From positions 4,310,501-4,374,500 of the forward strand of contig NZ_JARUBO010000005.1 of the NCBI RefSeq assembly GCF_029626235.1: a stretch of DNA of 64,000 bases. The letters run 5' to 3'. Numbering within the stretch: the stretch's first letter is position 1; each line of letters opens with the position of its first letter. The notes under the pieces were generated by a model, which saw nothing but the letters and a program-made list of their open reading frames with translations, was not told the origin of the DNA and made no database searches. The translations under genes were made by a program, and so were the position numbers. The stretch comes from Micromonospora sp. WMMD1120. Its GTDB lineage: Bacteria > Actinomycetota > Actinomycetes > Mycobacteriales > Micromonosporaceae. Shown here one piece after another: positions 34,199-42,026 of this stretch.

Positions 34199-34223
34199 AT
34201 ACCCGCGTCGAGGCGAGGCTAAC
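34199..34223 (-). promoter_or_regulatory. SigB/SigF-type promoter of the SRPBCC-SDR operon
   Basis: Minus strand: GTTA (34220-34223), 15-bp spacer, GGGTAT (34199-34204). Its -35 faces that of the plus-strand promoter at 34234 with only 10 bp between. Confidence 0.6.
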
Positions 34224-34233
34224 GAGCGGCGGG

Positions 34234-34259
34234 GTTAGCTCTCCCCGCGCGGCGGGTAA
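34234..34259 (+). promoter_or_regulatory. SigB/SigF-type promoter 1 of the heptose operon
   Basis: GTTA (34234-34237), 16-bp spacer, GGGTAA (34254-34259), about 85 bp before the first possible start codon of the operon. Confidence 0.55.
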
Positions 34260-34310
34260 GGCCGATCCGGGGCGCCGCTGCCGGCGCTGGCCCACCGCCT
34301 CGACGACCAC

Positions 34311-34335
34311 GTTTACTCCTCGGGGCGCCGGGAAC
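34311..34335 (+). promoter_or_regulatory. SigB/SigF-type promoter 2 of the heptose operon
   Basis: GTTT (34311-34314), 15-bp spacer, GGGAAC (34330-34335). Transcription from here would begin at about 34342, next to the GTG at 34345. Confidence 0.5.
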
Positions 34336-34344
34336 CCGCCGGCT

Positions 34345-36018
34345 GTGCGACAGGACCAGGAGGATCCGTATCAGCGCAGGTCAGCCCGGGTGTACGCCGC
34401 CGCTGGCCGGGCCGGCTCCGGGTCTGTCGCCGATCCCCGACCGGTCCTGTACGACGCCGTGCTGCTGGACCGCGACGGCACCCTGATCGAGGACGTCCCG
34501 TACAACGGTGACCCGGAGAAGGTGCGCCCGGTGCCGGGGGCGCGGGCGGCGCTGGACCGGCTGCGCGCCGCCGGCCTGCGCCTGGCGGTGGTCACCAACC
34601 AGTCGGGCCTGGCCCGGGGGCACTTCACCGAGGAGCAGATGCGGGCGGTGCACGCCCGCGTCGAGGAACTGCTGGGCCGGTTCGACGCCTGGCTGGTGTG
34701 CCCGCACGACGACGCCGACCGTTGTGACTGCCGCAAGCCGGCGCCCGGTCTGGTGCACGCCGCAGCCCGTGAGCTGGGCACCACCGCGTCCCGGTGCGTG
34801 CTGGTGGGCGACATCGGCCGGGACGTCGGCGCGGCGCTGGCCGCCGGGGCGGCGGGGGTGCTGGTGCCCACCCCGGTGACCCGGCCGGAGGAGGTCGCCG
34901 CCGCCGGCTGGGTGGCCGCCGACCTGCCGGCGGCGGTGGCGGAGATCCTGCGCCGGCAACACGCCGTGCGGCCCGCGGCCCCGGCCGGGGACCCGGTGCG
35001 GACCGCGCTGGTGGTCCGGTCGGACTCGGCGGGGGACGTGCTGGTCACCGGGCCGGCGATCCGCGCCGTCGCGGCCGGCGCGGAGCGGGTGGTGCTGCTG
35101 TGCGGGCCGCGCGGTCGTGCCGCCGCCGACCTGCTGCCCGGAGTGGACGAGATCATCGAGCATCCGCTGCCGTGGATCGACCCGAACCCGTCGCCGGTCG
35201 ACCCGGCGGCCATCGGGCGTCTGACCGAGCGTCTGCGGGCCGTCGACGCCGACCAGGCGGTGGTCTTCACGTCGTTCCACCAGTCGGCCCTGCCGCTGGC
35301 GCTGCTGCTGCGGATGGCCGGGGTCGGCCGCGTCGCCGCGATCAGCGACGACTATCCCGGCTCCCTGCTGGACGTCCGGCACCGGGTGCCGGTGGGCGTT
35401 CCCGAACCCGAACGGGCCCTCTCCCTGGCCGCCGCCGCCGGCCACCGGCTGCCCGACGGGGACGAACCGGTGCTCCGGCTGCGCCCCGACGCCCTGCCGC
35501 CGCGCCCGCCCGACGCCGGCGAGCCGGGGTACGTGGTGCTGCACCCCGGCTCGGCGGCGTCCAGCCGGGCCTGCCCACCCGAGGTGGCGACCCGGATCGC
35601 CGGGGCGTTGACCGCGGCCGGGCACCGGGTGCTGGTCACCGGCGGACCCGACGAGAAGAGGGTCACCGCCCGGGTCGCGGCGGCCGGCGGCACCGACCTG
35701 GGCGGTCGCACCGACCTGGCCGGACTGGCCGCGATCATCGCGGACGCCAGCGCCGTCGTGGTCGGCAACACCGGGCCCGCGCACCTGGCCGCCGCGGCCG
35801 GCGTGCCGGTGGTCAGCCTGTTCGCGCCGACCGTCCCGTTCGGTCAGTGGGGGCCCTACCGGGTGCCCACCGTACGGCTCGGCGACGCCACCGCGCCCTG
35901 CCGCGACACCCGGGCGGCCAACTGCCCGGTCCCCGGTCACCCCTGCGTCAGCGGCATCGACCCGGGCCAGGTCGTCGACGCGGTGCGGACCCTCGCCGCC
36001 GGTGGTGGCGGCCGATGA
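34345..36018 (+). CDS. Fusion of GmhB-type HAD phosphatase and GT9 heptosyltransferase-like domain
   Basis: 557-residue two-domain protein. The N-terminal domain (about 35-205) is a GmhB-like D,D-heptose-1,7-bisphosphate phosphatase: DRDGT at 42-46, VTNQSGLARG, the zinc site CPHDDADRCDCRKPAPG near 119-135, and VGDIGRDV. The C-terminal domain (about 215-550) is a GT9 ADP-heptose-LPS heptosyltransferase-like fold with VVLHPGSAASSRACPP and VGNTGPAHLAAAAG. It would make heptose-1-phosphate and transfer the finished heptose. The start is uncertain: GTG 34345 or GTG 34390; an AGGAGG at 34358-34363 fits neither well. First gene of an eight-gene operon. Confidence 0.85.
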   Translation: MRQDQEDPYQRRSARVYAAAGRAGSGSVADPRPVLYDAVLLDRDGTLIEDVPYNGDPEKVRPVPGARAALDRLRAAGLRLAVVTNQSGLARGHFTEEQMRAVHARVEELLGRFDAWLVCPHDDADRCDCRKPAPGLVHAAARELGTTASRCVLVGDIGRDVGAALAAGAAGVLVPTPVTRPEEVAAAGWVAADLPAAVAEILRRQHAVRPAAPAGDPVRTALVVRSDSAGDVLVTGPAIRAVAAGAERVVLLCGPRGRAAADLLPGVDEIIEHPLPWIDPNPSPVDPAAIGRLTERLRAVDADQAVVFTSFHQSALPLALLLRMAGVGRVAAISDDYPGSLLDVRHRVPVGVPEPERALSLAAAAGHRLPDGDEPVLRLRPDALPPRPPDAGEPGYVVLHPGSAASSRACPPEVATRIAGALTAAGHRVLVTGGPDEKRVTARVAAAGGTDLGGRTDLAGLAAIIADASAVVVGNTGPAHLAAAAGVPVVSLFAPTVPFGQWGPYRVPTVRLGDATAPCRDTRAANCPVPGHPCVSGIDPGQVVDAVRTLAAGGGGR

Positions 36019-36989
36019 ACATCCTGCTCTGGCACGTGCACGGCTCCTGGACCACGTCGTTCGTGCACGGCGGCCACCGCTACCTGATTCCCACCACACC
36101 CGACCGCGGCCCGTACGGCCTCGGCCGGGCCCGCACCTACCCGTGGCCGGACAGCGCCGTGGAGATCACCCCGGAGGAGCTTCCGGACGCCGACGTCGAC
36201 GTCGTCATCCTGCAACGCCCCGAGGAGCTGGACAGGGCCGAGGAGTGGCTGCGCCGCCGCCCCGGCCGGGACCTTCCGGCGATCTACGTGGAGCACAACA
36301 CCCCCAAGGGCGACGTGCCCAACACCCGCCACCCGATGGCCGACCGTGACGACCTGCTGATCGCCCACGTCACCGGGTTCAACCAGATCTTCTGGGACAC
36401 CGGCGCCAGCCGCACCACGGTGGTCGACCACGGTGTCGTCGCGCCCTCGGCGTCGTACACCGGGGAGCTGGACCGGCTCGCCGTGGTGATCAACGAGCCG
36501 ATCCGGCGAGGGCGGGTCACCGGCACCGACCTGCTGCCCCGCTTCGCCGAGATCGCGCCGCTGGACGTGTTCGGCATGGGCGTCGCGGGTCTGGCCGACC
36601 ACCTGGGGCTGCCCGCCGACCGGCTCACCAGCCACGACGACGTGCCCCAGGACCGGATGCACGCCGAGTTGGCGCGGCGGCGCGCGTACCTGCACCTGTG
36701 CCGCTGGACCTCGCTCGGGCTCAGCCTCATCGAGGCGATGACGATCGGCATGCCGGTCGTCGCGCTCGCCACCACCGAGGCGGTGGTGGCGGTGCCTCCG
36801 CAGGCGGGGGCGCTCGCCACCCGGATCGACACCCTGCTCGACGCCGCCCGCCGGTTCGTCGCCGAACCGGAGACCGCGCGGCGGGCCGGCGCGGCGGCCC
36901 GGACCGCCGCGCGCGACAGGTACGGCCTGGACCGTTTCCTCGCTGACTGGGACCGGCTGCTGGAGGAGGAAGTATGCGGATCGCGATGA
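36015..36989 (+). CDS. Glycosyltransferase (GT-B fold)
   Basis: 324 residues. The N-terminus (MNILLWHVHGSWTTSFVHGGHRYLIP) and the middle (IYVEHNTPKGDVPNTRHPMAD) are typical of a small group of actinobacterial glycosyltransferases; the C-terminal SLGLSLIEAMTIGMPVVAL is the nucleotide-sugar-binding E-x7-E-type region of GT4-like enzymes. Donor and acceptor are unknown. ATG overlaps the upstream stop by 4 bp (ATGA), and its own end overlaps the next start by 16 bp, showing tight coupling within the operon. Confidence 0.82.
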   Translation: MNILLWHVHGSWTTSFVHGGHRYLIPTTPDRGPYGLGRARTYPWPDSAVEITPEELPDADVDVVILQRPEELDRAEEWLRRRPGRDLPAIYVEHNTPKGDVPNTRHPMADRDDLLIAHVTGFNQIFWDTGASRTTVVDHGVVAPSASYTGELDRLAVVINEPIRRGRVTGTDLLPRFAEIAPLDVFGMGVAGLADHLGLPADRLTSHDDVPQDRMHAELARRRAYLHLCRWTSLGLSLIEAMTIGMPVVALATTEAVVAVPPQAGALATRIDTLLDAARRFVAEPETARRAGAAARTAARDRYGLDRFLADWDRLLEEEVCGSR

Positions 36990-38191
36990 TCTCGGAGCAC
37001 GCCAGCCCGCTTGCCGTCCTCGGAGGGGAGGACGCCGGCGGTCAGAACACCCACGTCGCCGAGCTGTCCGCCGCGCTCGCCGCCGCCGGGCACGAGGTAC
37101 GGGTCTACACCCGCCGGGACGCGCCCGACCTGCCGGTGACAGTCCGCAGCCCGGACGGGTACGACGTCGTGCACGTGCCGGCGGGCCCGGCCGAGCCGGT
37201 GGCCAAGGACGCCCTCCTGCCGCACATGCGGGAGTTCAGCGGTTGGCTGATCGAGCGGTGGCGGGGCGGCGACTGGGTGCCCGAGGTGATCCACGCGCAC
37301 TTCTGGATGAGCGGCCTGGCGGCGCTGACGGCCGGCCGGCAGACCCGGGTGCCGGTGGTGCAGACGTACCACGCGCTCGGCACCGTGAAACGCCGCCACC
37401 AGGGCGTGCAGGACACCAGCCCGGCCCGACGGATCGCCTACGAACGGGAACTCGGCCGCTCGGTGGACCGGATCATCGCGCAGTGCCGCGACGAGGTGGG
37501 GGAGCTGGTCCGGATGGGCGTGCCCCGGTCCCGGATGACTGTCGTGCCTTCCGGGGTGAACCTCACGACGTTCGCACCGCTCGGGCCGGCCGCCGACCGG
37601 GAACCGGGACGGGCCCGGATCCTCACCGTGGGCCGGCTGGTCGAGCGCAAGGGCTTCCAGACCGTGGTCCGCGCGATGGCCCTGGTTCCGGACGCCGAGT
37701 GCGTCGTCGTCGGCGGTCCGCCGGAGGGGCTGTTGGAGACCGACCCGTACGCCCGGCGGCTGCGGGCCCTGGCCGCGTCGTGCGGGGTCGCCGACCGGGT
37801 GCACCTCATCGGCGCGGTGCCCCGGGAGGAGATGGGCCGCTGGTACCGCTCGGCGGACCTGCTGGTCGCCGCACCCTGGTACGAGCCGTTCGGTTTGACC
37901 CCGCTGGAGGCGATGGCCTGCGGGGTGCCGGTCGTCGGCACCGCCGTCGGCGGCATCCGGGACACGGTGGTCGACGGGACGACGGGCGATCTGGTGCCGG
38001 CGCGGGACCCCCGCGCGCTGGCCGCCGCGATCCGTGGGTTGCTCGACGATCGGATCCGGCGCTTCGGGTACGCCGCGGCGGCCCGCGAGCGGGCGCGTGC
38101 CCGGTACTCCTGGGCGGCCACCGCCGAACGGTTGGTCGAGGTCTACAGCGAGGTGGCCGCCGTCCGCCGGCCGACCGGGGTGGTGGCCTGA
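36974..38191 (+). CDS. GT4 family glycosyltransferase
   Basis: 405-residue GT-B retaining glycosyltransferase. N-terminal acceptor side MISEHASPLAVLGGEDAGGQ, with GGQNTHVAELSAALAAAGHEV; C-terminal donor side TVGRLVERKGFQTVVRAM and WYEPFGLTPLEAMACGVPVV with the E-x7-E motif. The family includes mannosyl-, glucosyl- and heptosyltransferases. In this operon a role in building a heptose-containing oligosaccharide is likely. It starts inside the preceding gene. Confidence 0.9.
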   Translation: MRIAMISEHASPLAVLGGEDAGGQNTHVAELSAALAAAGHEVRVYTRRDAPDLPVTVRSPDGYDVVHVPAGPAEPVAKDALLPHMREFSGWLIERWRGGDWVPEVIHAHFWMSGLAALTAGRQTRVPVVQTYHALGTVKRRHQGVQDTSPARRIAYERELGRSVDRIIAQCRDEVGELVRMGVPRSRMTVVPSGVNLTTFAPLGPAADREPGRARILTVGRLVERKGFQTVVRAMALVPDAECVVVGGPPEGLLETDPYARRLRALAASCGVADRVHLIGAVPREEMGRWYRSADLLVAAPWYEPFGLTPLEAMACGVPVVGTAVGGIRDTVVDGTTGDLVPARDPRALAAAIRGLLDDRIRRFGYAAAARERARARYSWAATAERLVEVYSEVAAVRRPTGVVA

Positions 38192-38904
38192 TGCCGGCGG
38201 CAAGCCCGCTCGACACCCACCTGACCAATCTCGCCGCGGCCCTGGTGCCGTACCGGGAGTGCGAGCGGCAGTTGGCAGGCTGGGGCGCCGACCTGGCCCG
38301 CCGGTTGGCCACCGGGGGTCGCCTGCTGGTGGCCGGCAACGGCGGCAGCGCCGCCGAGGCCCAGCACCTCACCGCCGAGCTGGTCGGCAAGCTCCACGAC
38401 GACCGGCAGCCGCTCTCCGCCATCGCGCTGCACGCCGAGACGAGCGCGCTCACCGCCATCGCGAACGACTACGGCTACGACGACGTGTACGCCCGTCAGG
38501 TGCGCGCGCACGGCCGGCCCGGGGACGTCCTGCTGCTGCTGAGCACCAGCGGCGCGAGCCCCAACCTGGTGGCCGCCGCGCGGGCCGGCCGTGCCGTCGG
38601 CCTGACCACCTGGGCGCTGACCGGTGCCGCCCCCAACCCGCTCGGCGACGCCTGCGACGACGTGTTGGCGGTCGCCTCCCCGGACACCCAGGTCGTCCAG
38701 GAGCTGCACCTGGTGACCAGTCACCTGCTCTGCGAGTACCTCGAACAGGAGTTGCCCGCCGCCCTGGCCGGGGTTGCCGCCGCGACCGTCGTCCACCCCG
38801 GGCCGGACCGGGCCGTCGCGGCCGGTCGGCTGCCGTCCGGGCCGGTGCGCGCCGGTGTCGAGGTGGTGCTCGACGGCGGGACCGGGACGCAGGTCGACGC
38901 GTGA
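38191..38904 (+). CDS. gmhA: Phosphoheptose isomerase (SIS domain), GmhA-like
   Basis: 237 residues; converts sedoheptulose 7-phosphate to D-glycero-D-manno-heptose 7-phosphate, the first step to ADP-heptose. SIS motifs NGGSAAEAQHLTAELVGK (from residue 50) and STSGASPN (about 117-124) are present, and the catalytic/metal residues of GmhA are kept: His and Glu in AQHLTAE and Gln-x-x-His in VVQELHL (about 170-173). About 40 extra residues form a Gly/Val-rich tail. The start overlaps the preceding stop by one base. The gene name is by similarity. Confidence 0.88.
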   Translation: MPAASPLDTHLTNLAAALVPYRECERQLAGWGADLARRLATGGRLLVAGNGGSAAEAQHLTAELVGKLHDDRQPLSAIALHAETSALTAIANDYGYDDVYARQVRAHGRPGDVLLLLSTSGASPNLVAAARAGRAVGLTTWALTGAAPNPLGDACDDVLAVASPDTQVVQELHLVTSHLLCEYLEQELPAALAGVAAATVVHPGPDRAVAAGRLPSGPVRAGVEVVLDGGTGTQVDA

Positions 38905-38920
38905 GGATGAGGAGGCAAGC

Positions 38921-40378
38921 GTGAGGGGACCGGTGGTGGTGCTCGGCGACACCCTGCTCGACCGGGACGTGGACGGTGTGGTGAACCGGCTCTGCCCGGA
39001 CTCCCCGGTGCCCGTGCTCGACGAGATCGCGGCGACCGACCGGCCCGGCGGCGCTGGTCTGGCGGCGGTCTTCGCCGCCGCGCTCGGCGTCGAGGTGGTG
39101 CTGGTGACAGCGCTCGCCGAGGATGCCGGCGGGGCCCGGCTGAGCGCCCTGCTCGCCGCCGCCGGCGTGCGCGTGTACCCGCTGCCGCTCGCCGGCGCGA
39201 CACCGGAGAAGATCCGGCTGCGCGCCCGGGGCCGGGTGTTGCTGCGCCACGACCGTGGCGGGGCGTCCGGGGAGCCGGGGCAGCCCGCCGAGGAGGTGCT
39301 GCGGGTCATCGGGGCGGCGTCGGCGGTGCTGGTCAGCGACTACGGGCGCGGTGTCGCCCGGCAGCCCGCGCTGCGTGCCGCGTTGGCCGCGACCCGCGCG
39401 CCGGTGGTCTGGGACCCGCACCCGCGTGGCCCGGCCGCGGTGCCGGGCGTCCATCTGGTCACACCCAACGAGTCGGAGGTACGCGATCTGGTGCCCGCCG
39501 TGCCGGGCGCCTCCCGGTTGGCCGCCGCGTCCCGTGGCGCCCAGGAGCTGCGTCGGCGCTGGCGGGCGGGCGCTGTCGCGGTGACGCTCGGCGGTGACGG
39601 CGCGCTGCTGTGCCACGCCGGGTCGACGCCGCTCGTGGTGCCGACGCCGGGCAGCGCCGAGGGGGACACCTGCGGGGCCGGTGACCGGTTCGCCGCCGCC
39701 GCCAGCCTCGCGTTGGCGCGCGGCGCGCTGGTGTCCGAGGCGGTGCAGGCAGCGGTCGCGGAGGCGTCCGGTTACGTGGCGGGCGGGGGAGTGGCGGCGG
39801 CCCTGCCGGCCGAACCGGTCTCCACGACGCCCGACCGGCGGGTCCCGCTGTCGCCGGCGGGCGGCGGCGCGGTGCGCCCGGGTGGCGACCGGATCGGCGT
39901 CGCCGCGGTCGCGACGCTGCTGCGGGAGGTGCGGGCCGGCGGCGGCACCGTGGTGGCCACCGGCGGGTGCTTCGACCTGCTGCACGCCGGGCACGTGGCC
40001 ACCCTTCAGGCCGCCCGGCAGCTCGGCGACTGCCTGATCGTCTGCCTCAACTCCGACGCGAGCGTGGCGGGGTTGAAGGGGCCGGACCGGCCGGTGACGT
40101 CCGAGGGCGACCGCGCCCGGCTGCTGGCCGCGCTGAGCTGTGTCGACGCGGTCCTCGTCTTCGACGAGCCGACCCCGGAAGCGGTGCTGTCCTGGGTGCG
40201 ACCCGACGTCTGGGTCAAGGGCGGCGACTACGCCACCGGTGCCGGGGAGACCGCCGCCACGCTGCCGGAGGCGGACGTCCTACGTCGGTGGGGCGGGAAC
40301 ACGGTGGTGGTGCCCTATCTCGACGGCCGCTCCACCACCGACATGATCGTCCGGTCGCTCGCGGAGCGGACCCGATGA
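38921..40378 (+). CDS. hldE: Bifunctional heptose 7-phosphate kinase / heptose 1-phosphate adenylyltransferase
   Basis: 485 residues, matching full-length HldE (about 477). The N-terminal PfkB-type kinase domain (1-320) has the sugar-site RPGGAGLAAVFAAALG and the ATP/catalytic DTCGAGDRF at about 248. The C-terminal nucleotidyltransferase domain (about 340-485) has GGCFDLLHAGHV (HxGH motif), VCLNSDASVAGLKGPDRPV, VKGGDY and the terminal GRSTTDMIVRSL. It phosphorylates heptose 7-phosphate at C1 and, after GmhB acts, adds AMP to give ADP-heptose. GTG with AGGAGG five bases upstream, the only clear ribosome-binding site within the operon. Confidence 0.93.
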   Translation: MRGPVVVLGDTLLDRDVDGVVNRLCPDSPVPVLDEIAATDRPGGAGLAAVFAAALGVEVVLVTALAEDAGGARLSALLAAAGVRVYPLPLAGATPEKIRLRARGRVLLRHDRGGASGEPGQPAEEVLRVIGAASAVLVSDYGRGVARQPALRAALAATRAPVVWDPHPRGPAAVPGVHLVTPNESEVRDLVPAVPGASRLAAASRGAQELRRRWRAGAVAVTLGGDGALLCHAGSTPLVVPTPGSAEGDTCGAGDRFAAAASLALARGALVSEAVQAAVAEASGYVAGGGVAAALPAEPVSTTPDRRVPLSPAGGGAVRPGGDRIGVAAVATLLREVRAGGGTVVATGGCFDLLHAGHVATLQAARQLGDCLIVCLNSDASVAGLKGPDRPVTSEGDRARLLAALSCVDAVLVFDEPTPEAVLSWVRPDVWVKGGDYATGAGETAATLPEADVLRRWGGNTVVVPYLDGRSTTDMIVRSLAERTR

Positions 40379-41076
40379 CCGCCACCCGGCCCGGCGACGG
40401 GCCCACCGTCCTGGTCTCCGGCGGCTCCAGCGGGCTCGGGGCCGCGGTGGTCGCCGCGGTCACCGCCTCGGGCGGTCGGCCGATGGTGCTGGACCGGCAG
40501 CCGCCGGCCGACGGGGTGTCCTGGACCGAGTGCGACCTCGCCGACACGCGCGCCGCCGAGGAGGCCACCAAACACCTGGCCGAGCAGGCCGGTGGCCTGG
40601 ACGCGGTGGTCACCGCCGCCGGCATGGACGTGCCGGGTCGACTCGTCGACGTGCCGGGGGAGACCTGGGACCGGATCGTCGCCGTCGACCTGCTGGCCAC
40701 CGCGGCGGTGATCCGCGCCGCGCTGCCGTTCCTGCTGGACTCCCGGGGCCGCATCGTCACCGTCGCCTCCACACTGGGCGTCAAGGCGGTCAGCGATGCC
40801 ACCGCGTACTGCGCGGCGAAGTTCGGCGTGGTGGGCTTCACCCGTGCCCTCGCCGCCGAACTCGCCGGTCAGGTCGGTGTCACGGTGCTCATCCCGGGCG
40901 GCATGCGCACCGCCTTCTTCGACGAGCGCGACCCGCAGTACAAGCCGGGCCCGGACGCCATTCTCAACGACCCCGCCGACACCGCCGCCGCGATCATGTT
41001 CGCGCTCAACCAACCGTCCGGCTGCGCGGTGCGCGAGCTGGTGGTCTGCGCCGAGCAGGAGACGTCGTACCCGTGA
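40375..41076 (+). CDS. Classical SDR oxidoreductase in the heptose operon
   Basis: 233 residues: cofactor motif VSGGSSGLGAAVVAAV, catalytic Ser in TVASTLGVKAVS and Tyr/Lys in YCAAKFGVVGF. It is a classical, not extended, SDR, so it is not an HldD orthologue (HldD is an extended SDR of about 310 residues). It may oxidise, reduce or epimerise the heptose or a later sugar; this is inference from context. Start overlaps the hldE stop by 4 bp (ATGA). Confidence 0.88.
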   Translation: MTATRPGDGPTVLVSGGSSGLGAAVVAAVTASGGRPMVLDRQPPADGVSWTECDLADTRAAEEATKHLAEQAGGLDAVVTAAGMDVPGRLVDVPGETWDRIVAVDLLATAAVIRAALPFLLDSRGRIVTVASTLGVKAVSDATAYCAAKFGVVGFTRALAAELAGQVGVTVLIPGGMRTAFFDERDPQYKPGPDAILNDPADTAAAIMFALNQPSGCAVRELVVCAEQETSYP

Positions 41077-42026
41077 TCCTGGTGCTGCGCGCCCTCGGCG
41101 TCGGCGATCTGGTCACCGTGGCGCCCGCGCTGCGGGCGCTGCGGGCCGCGTACCCCGCTGACGAGCTGGCGCTGGCCGCGCCCGCCTGGTTGGCCCCCCT
41201 CGTCGACCTGGTCGGTGGCGTCGACCGGCTGGTGGACACCGCCGGCCTGGACCGGCCGGTACGGGTCCGGTCGGCCCCGCGGGTGGCGGTCAACCTGCAC
41301 GGGCAGGGCCCGCAGTCGCACCGGCTGCTCGGGGCGACCCGGCCGGCCCGGATGTTCGCCTTCGCCAACCCGGACGCCGGCTTCGTCGACGGTCCTCGCT
41401 GGGTTGTCGACGAGCACGAGGTGGACCGGTGGTGCCGGCTGCTGTCCTGGTACGGCGTCCCCGCCGACCGCGCCGACCTCAGCCTGCGCCGACCCCTGCC
41501 GGCCGGGCTGCCCAGCGGCGTCACCCTGCTGCACCCGGGCAGCAAGGTCCCGGCCAAGCGCTGGCCCGCCGAGCGGTTCGCCGCGCTGGCTCGGGCGCTG
41601 ACCGACAGGGGGCACCGGGTGCTGCTCACCGGCTCGGCCGACGAGCGGGAGCTGGCGGCTCGGGTGGCCGGTTCGGCGGGCCTGCCGTCGGACCGGGTCC
41701 TGGCCGGCCGGACCGATCTGGGCACCCTCGCCGCGTTGGTGGCCGATGCCCGCCTGGTGGTCAGCGGGGACACCGGGATCGCCCACCTGGCCACCGGATA
41801 CGGCACCGCGTCGGTGGTCCTCTTCGGGCCGGTGCCGCCGGGGCTCTGGGGCCCGCCGCCGGACCGGCCGCGGCACCGCGCGCTCTGGGCGGGTGCGGGG
41901 GATTGGCCCAGGTGGGACGGGGTAGGAAGCCACCCGACGATGGCAGCTCTGCGCCTCGACGAGGTGCTGGACGCCGTGGCTGAGGCGGAAAGGGCGGTGC
42001 GGGTCTCCGGTGCGGTTACGGCGTAG
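41073..42026 (+). CDS. GT9 heptosyltransferase-like glycosyltransferase
   Basis: 317-residue stand-alone GT9 protein: VILVLRALGVGDLVTVAPALRAL at the N-terminus, LLHPGSKVPAKRWPAERFA, and the donor-site SGDTGIAHLATGYGTASVVLFG. In Gram-negatives this family adds ADP-heptose to the LPS core. With the GT9 domain of the first gene, the operon has two such transferases. GTG overlaps the preceding stop by 4 bp, and its end overlaps the topoisomerase gene by 17 bp. Confidence 0.9.
   Translation: MILVLRALGVGDLVTVAPALRALRAAYPADELALAAPAWLAPLVDLVGGVDRLVDTAGLDRPVRVRSAPRVAVNLHGQGPQSHRLLGATRPARMFAFANPDAGFVDGPRWVVDEHEVDRWCRLLSWYGVPADRADLSLRRPLPAGLPSGVTLLHPGSKVPAKRWPAERFAALARALTDRGHRVLLTGSADERELAARVAGSAGLPSDRVLAGRTDLGTLAALVADARLVVSGDTGIAHLATGYGTASVVLFGPVPPGLWGPPPDRPRHRALWAGAGDWPRWDGVGSHPTMAALRLDEVLDAVAEAERAVRVSGAVTA

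Noticed and set aside
34345..36018. Idea that the GmhB-GT9 gene is two genes with a missed stop
   Set aside because: The frame is continuous, no stop or internal ribosome-binding site separates the domains, and the linker composition is normal; the fusion is taken as real.
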